DNA from: Sphingomonadaceae bacterium
GTDB taxonomy: Bacteria > Pseudomonadota > Alphaproteobacteria > Sphingomonadales > Sphingomonadaceae
Length of the DNA stretch: 64,000 bases
Assembly: GCA_024236195.1 (NCBI GenBank)
Contig: JACKKZ010000004.1
Coordinates: forward strand, 1-64,000
Direction: 5' to 3'
Shown: in pieces, positions 44,062-51,016 of the stretch
Numbering within the stretch: the first letter of the stretch is position 1
How the letters are laid out: the number at the start of each line of letters is the position of its first letter
The notes under the pieces: model-generated
Seen by the model: only the letters and a program-made list of their open reading frames with translations
Databases searched by the model: none
What the model was told of the DNA's origin: nothing
Translations under genes and position numbers: made by a program

Positions 44062-44889
44062 ATGACCCGAATAGCGATCTGCGCCCCTGCAACAGCCATC
44101 ACCCGCGAGCATGCGGACGCCGCCCGTGCATTGGTGGCGGATGAATATCCCGACCTTTCGCTCCATTTCCACGAGCAGTGCTTTACTGGTCTGGGCCATT
44201 TTGCCGGATCGGATATCAACCGGCTCGACGCTTTCCTCGAATGCGCCAATGACGTGTCTTACGACGCCGTATGGTTTGCCAAGGGCGGATATGGCTCCAA
44301 CCGGATCGCGGCGGAAGCGGTGAAAAAGCTAGGCTCCGCTGCGCGGAACAAGGCCTATGTCGGCTTTTCCGACTGTGGTTACATGTTGGGCGCACTTTAC
44401 TGCGCCGGGATCGGGCAGCCGGTCCATGGTTCCATGCCGGTCAGCGCCCGCAGCGAACGCGGCAAGGTCGCGATCCGCCGGGTGCTGGACTGGTTTTCCG
44501 GCGACAATGGCGGGCTGGAGCCATCGCTGGACGATCACCCTACTGTCGCCTTCAACCTGATGACGCTGGCGATGATGGCGGGCACCGATCTGATGCCGGA
44601 CCTGACGGGCCACGTAGTGATGGTGGAGGAAGTGTCCGAACATCTTTACGCCATCGACCGGCTGTTCTTCCATCTTACCAGCAATCTTCCGCCCATTGCC
44701 GGGCTGCGGCTGGGGGCAATTACAGCGGTGCCAGAGAATGATCGCCCCTTTGGCCAGGAGGAAGAGGACATTGCCCGCTTCTGGTGTGCGCGGGCCGGGA
44801 TCAAATACCTTGGCCGCGCGGAAGTGGGGCACACGGGCGACAACCATGTCGTTCCCTTCGGCCTTGCGCGCAGCTTCAAGCAGGCATAG
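44062..44889 (+). CDS. LD-carboxypeptidase (peptidase family S66)
   Basis: 275 residues. The nucleophile serine lies in VGFSDCGYML, the glutamate in VEEVSEHLYAIDRLF and the histidine in GHTGDNHVVPFG, matching the Ser-Glu-His triad of LdcA. It trims the terminal D-Ala from tetrapeptides during murein recycling in the cytoplasm. ATG 44062 has AAGGGG five bases upstream. The 52 base divergent gap to the Mur ligase probably holds both promoters. Confidence 0.88.
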   Translation: MTRIAICAPATAITREHADAARALVADEYPDLSLHFHEQCFTGLGHFAGSDINRLDAFLECANDVSYDAVWFAKGGYGSNRIAAEAVKKLGSAARNKAYVGFSDCGYMLGALYCAGIGQPVHGSMPVSARSERGKVAIRRVLDWFSGDNGGLEPSLDDHPTVAFNLMTLAMMAGTDLMPDLTGHVVMVEEVSEHLYAIDRLFFHLTSNLPPIAGLRLGAITAVPENDRPFGQEEEDIARFWCARAGIKYLGRAEVGHTGDNHVVPFGLARSFKQA

Positions 44890-44919
44890 TCGCGCGGCGA
44901 CAACAGGAGTTTACACGCA

Positions 44920-45855
44920 ATGCGAGCATTTGTTTTTCCGGGGCAGGGCAGCCAGAAAGTCGGCATGGGCAAGGAGCTGGCTGATGCCAGCGCTGCCGCA
45001 CGCGAAGTGTTCGAGGAAGTGGATGACGCGCTGGGGCAGAAACTGTCTGCGATCATGTTCGAAGGGCCGGAAGACCAGCTGACACTGACCGAGAATGCGC
45101 AACCCGCGATCATGGCCAATGCCATCGCCACATTGCGGGTGCTGGAGAAGGAAGGCGGCGTGTCGCTGGCGGACAAGGGCGATTGCGTCGCTGGTCACTC
45201 GCTGGGCGAATATACTGCTCTGTGTGCTGTCGGCGCGTTCTCGCTGGCGGATACGGCGCGGCTGCTGAAGCTGCGCGGGCAGGCGATGCAGGCAGCTGTG
45301 CCGGTGGGCGAGGGAGCCATGGCCGCGCTGCTGGGCGCTGACCTTGAGAAGGCGCAGGCGCTGGCGGATTCTGCTGCCGAAGGGCAGGTGTGCGAAGTCG
45401 CTAATGATAATGACTCAACGCAGGTCGTGATCTCCGGCCACCGCGAAGCAATCGAACGCGCAGTTGCGTTGGTGAAGGATCACGGGATCAAGCGTGGCGT
45501 GCTGCTGCCTGTCTCTGCGCCGTTCCACTGCTCGCTGATGCAGCCCGCCGCTGACGCGATGGCTGAGGCATTGGGCAAGACTCCTCCGGTTGCCTTCACC
45601 CTGCCGCTCTACGCCAATGTCACCGCCGCACAGGTCACTGACCCGGCGCAGGAGCTGGAACTGCTGGTGCAGCAAGTCACCGGCCGTGTCCGCTGGCGCG
45701 AAAGCGTACTCGCAATGCGCGCAGCGGGTGTGGAGCACTTCGTGGAACTGGGCGGCAAGGTGCTGGGTCCGATGATCGGCCGCATCGACAAGGAAGCCGC
45801 CGTCTCCAGCGTGGTGACAATGGAAGATATCGAGGCGCTGGCGAAGGGGCTTTGA
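44920..45855 (+). CDS. fabD: Malonyl CoA-ACP transacylase
   Basis: 311 residues. The N-terminal FVFPGQGSQKVGMGKEL, the nucleophile loop AGHSLGEYTALC and the histidine in SAPFHCSLMQ are the FabD hallmarks. It loads malonyl groups on ACP for fatty-acid synthesis. Only the repeat-bounded GxxExxY gene separates it from fabG, which would normally follow directly. Confidence 0.95.
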   Translation: MRAFVFPGQGSQKVGMGKELADASAAAREVFEEVDDALGQKLSAIMFEGPEDQLTLTENAQPAIMANAIATLRVLEKEGGVSLADKGDCVAGHSLGEYTALCAVGAFSLADTARLLKLRGQAMQAAVPVGEGAMAALLGADLEKAQALADSAAEGQVCEVANDNDSTQVVISGHREAIERAVALVKDHGIKRGVLLPVSAPFHCSLMQPAADAMAEALGKTPPVAFTLPLYANVTAAQVTDPAQELELLVQQVTGRVRWRESVLAMRAAGVEHFVELGGKVLGPMIGRIDKEAAVSSVVTMEDIEALAKGL

Positions 45856-45880
45856 GCGCCTGCCGAACTTGAACTGGTTT

Positions 45881-45909
45881 TTCGCGCAGAGGCGCAGAGG
45901 CGCAGAGAG
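45881..45909. repeat. Element copy D, left 29 bp arm
   Basis: Tandem GGCGCAGA-type units starting TTCGCGCAGAGG and ending CAGAGAG. It is a perfect inverted copy of 46315-46343. It ends at the base before the first possible TTG start of the GxxExxY frame. Confidence 0.9.
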
Positions 45910-45921
45910 TTGGGAGTCGCT

Positions 45922-46314
45922 TTGAAGCCGATTGATGAGATAAGCGGTGATGTAGTTGATGAAGCTATCAGCATTCACAAGAACCTTGGTCCCGGCTTGC
46001 TGGAATCGGTTTATGAGACCGTACTGGCTGGGGCGCTCATGCGCCGAGGATATAGGGTTGATCGGCAAGTTCCGATCGACATTGAATATGATGGCCTGTC
46101 GTTCCCCGCTGCTTTCCGCGTTGATCTTTTGGAGGAAAACCGCCTGCTCCTCGAAATCAAGTCAGTCGAGCAGTTGAACAAGGTCCATGCCAAGCAGCTT
46201 CTTACCTATTTGCGTTTGACCAATCAGCCCGTAGGGCTGCTTTTGAATTTTTCTGGCGAAACGATGAAGGAAGGCATTCGACGTCTCGTCAACAACCATA
46301 ACTCTCCGCAGTGA
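45922..46314 (+). CDS. GxxExxY protein (PD-(D/E)XK-like)
   Basis: 130 residues. The name-giving motif is GLLESVY (about residues 25-31), preceded by IHKNLGP. A nuclease-like core follows: D68 in FRVDLL and E78-x-K80 in LLLEIKSVEQLNK, then QLLTYLRLTNQPVGLLLNF. The biochemical role of the family is unknown. Two in-frame TTG codons exist; 45922 has GGGAG five bases upstream and is preferred to 45910. The gene is AT-richer than fabD/fabG and is enclosed by a perfect 29 bp inverted repeat whose right arm starts at the base after its stop. Confidence 0.82.
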   Translation: MKPIDEISGDVVDEAISIHKNLGPGLLESVYETVLAGALMRRGYRVDRQVPIDIEYDGLSFPAAFRVDLLEENRLLLEIKSVEQLNKVHAKQLLTYLRLTNQPVGLLLNFSGETMKEGIRRLVNNHNSPQ

Positions 46315-46343
46315 CTCTCTGCGCCTCTGCGCCTCTGCGCGAA
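46315..46343. repeat. Element copy D, right 29 bp arm
   Basis: CTCTCTGCGCCTCTGCGCCT and onward to GCGCGAA, the exact reverse complement of 45881-45909. It abuts the TGA of the GxxExxY gene and ends 22 bases before the fabG ATG. In RNA the two arms could pair across the whole gene. Confidence 0.9.
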
Positions 46344-46364
46344 CAAAAAAACGGAGAAACCTGA

Positions 46365-47117
46365 ATGTTTTCGCTTGAAGGAATGACCGCCCTTGTCACC
46401 GGAGCCAGTGGGGGCATCGGCTCCTCCATCGCCCGTTCGCTTGCTTCGCAGGGGGCGCGGCTGGCGCTTTCCGGCTCCAACGCGGCCAAATTGCGCGCGT
46501 TTCGGGAAGAGTTGAACGACGAATATGGTCACGACCATGTCGAAATCACTTGCGACCTCAGCAACACCACTCAGGTCGAGGAACTGGTCCCCGCGACGGT
46601 CGATACGCTGGGCAAGATCGACATCCTCGTCAACAATGCCGGCGTCACGCGCGACAATCTCGCCATGCGGATGAAGGACGAGGAATGGGACGCGGTGATG
46701 AAGATCAACCTCGAGGCCGCTTTCCGCCTGATGCGCGCCAGCGCTCGCCCGATGATGAAGGCGCGCTTTGGCCGTATCGTCACCATCACCAGCGTTGTCG
46801 GCGCGACCGGTAATCCGGGGCAGATGAACTATGCTGCGGCCAAGGCCGGGCTGGTCGGCATGACCAAGGCTTTCGCGCAGGAAGTCGCCAGCCGCGGGAT
46901 CACCGCCAATTGCGTCGCGCCGGGCTTTATCCGCACCGCGATGACCGACGTGTTGCCGGATGCACAGAAGGACGCGCTCAATGCCCGCATCCCGATGGGG
47001 CGCATGGGCGAGGGGACAGATATCGGCGCTGCCGTTGCCTATCTTGCCAGCAAGGAAGCGGGCTATGTCACCGGCCAGACACTGCATGTGAATGGCGGCA
47101 TGGCGATGCTTTCCTGA
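46365..47117 (+). CDS. fabG: 3-oxoacyl-ACP reductase
   Basis: 250 residues. VTGASGGIGSSIARSL, NNAGVTRDNLAMRM and the catalytic MNYAAAKAGLVGMTK are FabG-type, as is the ending GQTLHVNGGMAMLS. It reduces 3-oxoacyl-ACP with NADPH in fatty-acid synthesis. A GGAGAAA lies about seven bases before the ATG. fabD lies upstream beyond the GxxExxY insertion; acpP/fabF are not downstream, where a 189 base gap leads to dnaN. Confidence 0.94.
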   Translation: MFSLEGMTALVTGASGGIGSSIARSLASQGARLALSGSNAAKLRAFREELNDEYGHDHVEITCDLSNTTQVEELVPATVDTLGKIDILVNNAGVTRDNLAMRMKDEEWDAVMKINLEAAFRLMRASARPMMKARFGRIVTITSVVGATGNPGQMNYAAAKAGLVGMTKAFAQEVASRGITANCVAPGFIRTAMTDVLPDAQKDALNARIPMGRMGEGTDIGAAVAYLASKEAGYVTGQTLHVNGGMAMLS

Positions 47118-47306
47118 TTTTTTGGTCACTTGCGGGGCTTTGCGCAGAACTTTTCCCCAAAGAATCCACCCACAGGCCTAATCCGCCTTGCCGCGCGGGC
47201 CTGTGTCGCTAAGGATAAGTGACGATTTTCCGGCGCTCGCGGGCGATTCCGGCTATGGTTTGGCAGGAATGGCCCCCGGGCGCGCAAGGGGGAAGAAGAA
47301 AGACCG

Positions 47307-48434
47307 ATGAAGGCCACAATCGAACGTGCCAATTTGCTGCGCAGCCTGTCTCACGTGCAGTCCGTGGTGGAGCGCCGCAACACGATCCCGATCCTTTCCA
47401 ACGTCCTGATTGACGCTGACGCCAATGGCGCGGTGAAAGTGATGGCGACCGACCTCGACCTGCAAGTGGTCGAGAATATGAGCGCGGCCTCGGTTGAAAG
47501 CCCCGGCTCAACGACCGTTTCAGCGCATTTGCTGTTCGACATTGCGCGCAAGCTGCCTGAGGGGAGCCAGGTCGTGCTGGAAACGGCGGATAACCGCATG
47601 GCGATTAAGGCCGGGCGTAGCCGTTTCAGCCTGCCGACGCTGCCGCGTGATGATTTCCCGGTGATCGTGGAAGGCGATCTGCCGACCAGTTTCGAAGTGC
47701 CGGCCAAGGTGCTGGCGGAATTGATCGACCGCACCCGCTTCGCGATCTCGACCGAGGAAACCCGCTATTACCTCAACGGCATTTTCCTGCATGTGACGGA
47801 TGACGACAAGCCGGTGCTGAAGGCGGCGGCGACGGACGGCCACCGCCTGGCGCGCTTCACGCTGGCGCGTCCGGACGGCGCAGAGGGGATGCCCGATGTG
47901 ATCGTGCCGCGCAAAGCGGTGGCGGAACTGCGCAAGCTGCTGGAAGAAGCGCTGGACGCCAATGTTGCGATCGACCTTTCCGCCAGCAAGATCCGCTTCA
48001 CCCTGGGCGGTGAAGGCGGCGTGGTGCTGACCAGCAAACTGATTGACGGGACGTTCCCCGATTACAGCCGCGTGATCCCCACCGGGAATGACAAGCTGCT
48101 CAAGCTTGATCCGCGCAGCTTCTTCCAGGGGGTGGACCGCGTGGCCACCATCGCCACGGAAAAGACCCGTGCGGTGAAGATGGGGCTGGAAAACGACAAG
48201 ATCGTGCTGTCGGTCACCTCGCCTGATAATGGGACGGCAACGGAAGAAGTGGCTGCCGATTATGGATCGGACCAGTTCGAGATCGGTTTCAACGCCAATT
48301 ACCTCAAGGATATCCTCAGCCAGATTGATGGCGATACGGTGGAATTGCACCTTGCCGATGCCGGTGCGCCGACGCTGATCCGCAAGGATGACAAGAGCGC
48401 GGCGCTTTACGTCCTGATGCCGATGCGCGTGTGA
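47307..48434 (+). CDS. dnaN: DNA polymerase III beta subunit (sliding clamp)
   Basis: 375 residues with three clamp repeats. The N-terminus MKATIERANLLRSLSHVQSV and the C-terminal ALYVLMPMRV are typical of alphaproteobacterial DnaN. It encircles DNA and tethers polymerases. It is not next to dnaA, and I saw no DnaA-box cluster in the 189 bases upstream, so this is not an obvious origin. Its stop overlaps the next ATG by one base. Confidence 0.97.
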   Translation: MKATIERANLLRSLSHVQSVVERRNTIPILSNVLIDADANGAVKVMATDLDLQVVENMSAASVESPGSTTVSAHLLFDIARKLPEGSQVVLETADNRMAIKAGRSRFSLPTLPRDDFPVIVEGDLPTSFEVPAKVLAELIDRTRFAISTEETRYYLNGIFLHVTDDDKPVLKAAATDGHRLARFTLARPDGAEGMPDVIVPRKAVAELRKLLEEALDANVAIDLSASKIRFTLGGEGGVVLTSKLIDGTFPDYSRVIPTGNDKLLKLDPRSFFQGVDRVATIATEKTRAVKMGLENDKIVLSVTSPDNGTATEEVAADYGSDQFEIGFNANYLKDILSQIDGDTVELHLADAGAPTLIRKDDKSAALYVLMPMRV

Positions 48435-48826
48435 TGCGGCGCGGTGCCGTCGCTTCACTTTCGGCGCTGGCGCTGCTGACCTTGCCTTGGCCGCGCGTGG
48501 TTGCCGCACAGGAAGCCACGCCGCTGGAGCAGATCGACCCGGATCTGCGCTGCACCATCTGGTCTGGCGCGATCTTGCAGCTAATGGGCGAGGCTGACGG
48601 CAAGACCGCAATCACGGCTGCCTTCACTTTCTTCATGGGCCGTTTCGAAGGCCGCACGGGGGAAGCTATCGAACAGGCCATGACAAAGGAACGGATTGAG
48701 CTGGTCACAGCCGACATGGCCGCGTCCACCGAGTTTTGCGCAGGCCAGATGCAGGTTCTGGGTGACCGGCTGAGCAATTTCGGGCGGGAGCTTCAGCGCA
48801 TGGATGGTAGCGCCGAAGGGCAGTGA
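48434..48826 (+). CDS. Small secreted protein of unknown function
   Basis: 130 residues. Signal peptide MRRGAVASLSALALLTLPWP with AAQE cleavage, then a helical domain with two cysteines (DLRCTIWSGAIL and STEFCAGQMQ) that could form a disulfide. Periplasmic. Coupled to dnaN by a one base overlap, which is unusual company for a secreted protein. It ends exactly where the convergent gene ends. Confidence 0.75.
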   Translation: MRRGAVASLSALALLTLPWPRVVAAQEATPLEQIDPDLRCTIWSGAILQLMGEADGKTAITAAFTFFMGRFEGRTGEAIEQAMTKERIELVTADMAASTEFCAGQMQVLGDRLSNFGRELQRMDGSAEGQ

Positions 48827-49549
48827 TCAAACTGCGCTGGCAAGCTGCGCGACAGTGCTTTCCTTGCCCCGCCGTTCGCAAAATTCCGCCATGCTGCGCA
48901 GCAATTTCGCCAGCCGGTCACTTTTGCCATAGGTAGGGGCGTAGATACTGCCGCGCTTGCTGCCTTCCGCATCGGCAGCCCAGAATTCGTAACTTGTCCC
49001 ATCCATGATGATGGCTGTGATTTCGCCCTTTTCAAAAGGGCGGATATCCACCAGCCCTGATTGCCACGCTCGCATCAGGAGTTGTGCAGTTTCGCCACTG
49101 ATCCGCCTGCTGCAGCGCCGCAGAGGCACATCGCGTGGATCGCGGGGCAGGCCGCGCATGATCTCGCGAATTTCCTGTTGCCGGGCCTTTTCGGCTTCGT
49201 CCGGCGGAATATCAACGCGCCTGACCGAACCATTGCCATACATCCCGGCAAGGATGTAACGCCACAGATGCTCTTGCGGTGCCAGCACTTCAATCCGGTA
49301 ACGGCCTCTCCGTTCGTGGAGCGCAACAGATTTTTCGACTGTGAAACTGGGGATGATCGTGCCGTTCAGGATGGCGCTGTCCGCATAGGCATCGTCAAAG
49401 GCGGTGCGGAGCAGGGCGCTATATCCGCCAAGGCCCTTGTCCGGTTCAGCAATCGGTTCGAGGTGTTCCTGCGCCAGGCCAGCGGCAGGTATTGTGAAAG
49501 TCGCCAGCATGGCGGCCAGCGCCGCCAAAAAGGCGCGAAGGGCAGTCAC
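48827..49549 (-). CDS. Secreted protein of unknown function
   Basis: 240 residues with a signal peptide (MTALRAFLAALAAMLATFTI, cleavage near AAGLAQE). The C-terminal half has CSRRISGETAQLLMRAWQSG and IIMDGTSYEFWAADAEGSKR. I do not recognise a family. It overlaps the upstream oxidoreductase stop by four bases (ATGA) and abuts the convergent secreted-protein gene without a gap, so no terminator fits between them. Confidence 0.72.
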   Translation of the reverse strand: MTALRAFLAALAAMLATFTIPAAGLAQEHLEPIAEPDKGLGGYSALLRTAFDDAYADSAILNGTIIPSFTVEKSVALHERRGRYRIEVLAPQEHLWRYILAGMYGNGSVRRVDIPPDEAEKARQQEIREIMRGLPRDPRDVPLRRCSRRISGETAQLLMRAWQSGLVDIRPFEKGEITAIIMDGTSYEFWAADAEGSKRGSIYAPTYGKSDRLAKLLRSMAEFCERRGKESTVAQLASAV

Positions 49550-50862
49550 CGACCCGCCCGGATCATGGCCTCTACATCGACGAATTTCTCGCGCGGGGCA
49601 CCGTCGCGAGCGGCCTGTTCTTCGGCCTCTTCGATCTTCTTCCAGTCGCGGAACGTGACGACCTCCAGGCTGCGCGCGGCAGAAAGCTCGTCAAACCATG
49701 CACGGCCCTTCTTGCTGCCCTTGCCAATCACGCCAGTATCGAAATCTTCTGCAATCTGGTCCACCACATTCGCACCATCCGGGCGGTTGGTGCCGATTGT
49801 CCCGGACGGCCCCCTGCGCGCCCAACCGACGCAATAAAGGCCGTTAAGGATGCGCCCGTCATCATTGGCAAAGCGCCCGGCGCGTTCGTCAAACGGGACA
49901 TCGGGTATGGGGGAGCTGCGATAGCCGATGCAGCTGATTACCAGGTCAGCCGGGATGCGATAGGTCTCGCCCGTGCCAATGGCACGGCCAGCCTCCACCT
50001 TGGTTACTTCCACTTCGATGGCCTCGACCGTGTCCTCGCCGATCAAGGCTTTGGGGCTGGCAAAGAAATCAAAAGCGATTTCAATGTCCTTCTCCGCATG
50101 GATGGATTCGGGGATCGCGGCGAAGCTGCGCAAATGGGTGACAGATTTGCGCAGGCCCGGCTCCAGCATGGCATCATCGCCTTCGTCGGGCAGGTCGCGC
50201 AGATCGACCCGCGGGCTGGCGCAATTGAGATTGGCCAGTTCACCCAGTTCCTTGGGCGTCATCATGATCTGGTGCGGGCCGCGCCGCCCCAGGATGGTGA
50301 TGGACTGCAGCTGCGACTGGCACAATGCGTCGAGCGCATGGGCCACGATGTCGCTGCCAGCCAGTTCCTTGCGGCATTTCGACAGGATGCGCGCCACATC
50401 CAGCGCAACATTGCCCATGCCGATCACCACTGCATGTTTGCCTGTCAGGTCCGGATCGAGCTTCGCGAATTCAGGATGGCCATTATACCAGCCGACAAAG
50501 GCCGCGCTGCCCACGACATTGGCAAGCTCTGCCCCGGCAATGTCCAGCTTGCGATCATGCGGCGCGCCCGTTGCCAGCACCACCGCGTCATAGCCCTGCT
50601 GCAATTCCGGCACGGTGACATCACGTCCGACCATGACATTGCCCACAAAACGGACATTCTCGCTCAGCGCGGTCTTCTCATAGCGGCGCGAGACGCCTTT
50701 GATTGACTGGTGATCGGGGGCCACGCCGGTGCGGATCAGGCCATAGGGGACAGGCAGGCAGTCAAACACGTCCACGCGGACATCGTCGCCCCATTTCTTC
50801 TGTGCAGCTTCCGCCGTGTAGTAACCCGCAGGTCCGGAGCCGATGATAGCGATGTGCCGCAT
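49546..50862 (-). CDS. Ferredoxin-NADP reductase-like flavoprotein (FprA/adrenodoxin reductase type)
   Basis: 438 residues. The FAD site is AIIGSGPAGYYTAEAAQKKW, the NADPH site VIGMGNVALDVARIL and the late FAD motif VGWARRGPSGTIGTNRPDGA. RTGVAPDHQSIKGVSRRYEK matches the adrenodoxin-reductase family. It moves electrons from NADPH to a ferredoxin; no ferredoxin gene is adjacent. Divergent from the first GGDEF-EAL gene. Confidence 0.9.
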   Translation of the reverse strand: MRHIAIIGSGPAGYYTAEAAQKKWGDDVRVDVFDCLPVPYGLIRTGVAPDHQSIKGVSRRYEKTALSENVRFVGNVMVGRDVTVPELQQGYDAVVLATGAPHDRKLDIAGAELANVVGSAAFVGWYNGHPEFAKLDPDLTGKHAVVIGMGNVALDVARILSKCRKELAGSDIVAHALDALCQSQLQSITILGRRGPHQIMMTPKELGELANLNCASPRVDLRDLPDEGDDAMLEPGLRKSVTHLRSFAAIPESIHAEKDIEIAFDFFASPKALIGEDTVEAIEVEVTKVEAGRAIGTGETYRIPADLVISCIGYRSSPIPDVPFDERAGRFANDDGRILNGLYCVGWARRGPSGTIGTNRPDGANVVDQIAEDFDTGVIGKGSKKGRAWFDELSAARSLEVVTFRDWKKIEEAEEQAARDGAPREKFVDVEAMIRAGR

Positions 50863-51016
50863 GGTAAAGTCTCCCTGAGGGGAAGGATGCTACGGAGTTA
50901 CAGCTAATTCAAGCTTGGCTGCACCGCTTGTCACCGGCGCTGCGACCAGTCCTAAGTTCGCGAAATGTAGGGCCGAATTAACCGTTTCTCAAAAGCATAG
51001 CGGCATTAATGCAGCC

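Noticed and set aside
45881..46343. CRISPR-like regular repeats
   Set aside because: The units are contiguous ~8 bp tandem repeats in two inverted arms, with no unique spacers and no cas genes.
47118..47306. Possible replication origin upstream of dnaN
   Set aside because: No DnaA-box cluster (TTATCCACA type), no dnaA and no clearly AT-rich unwinding stretch were seen.
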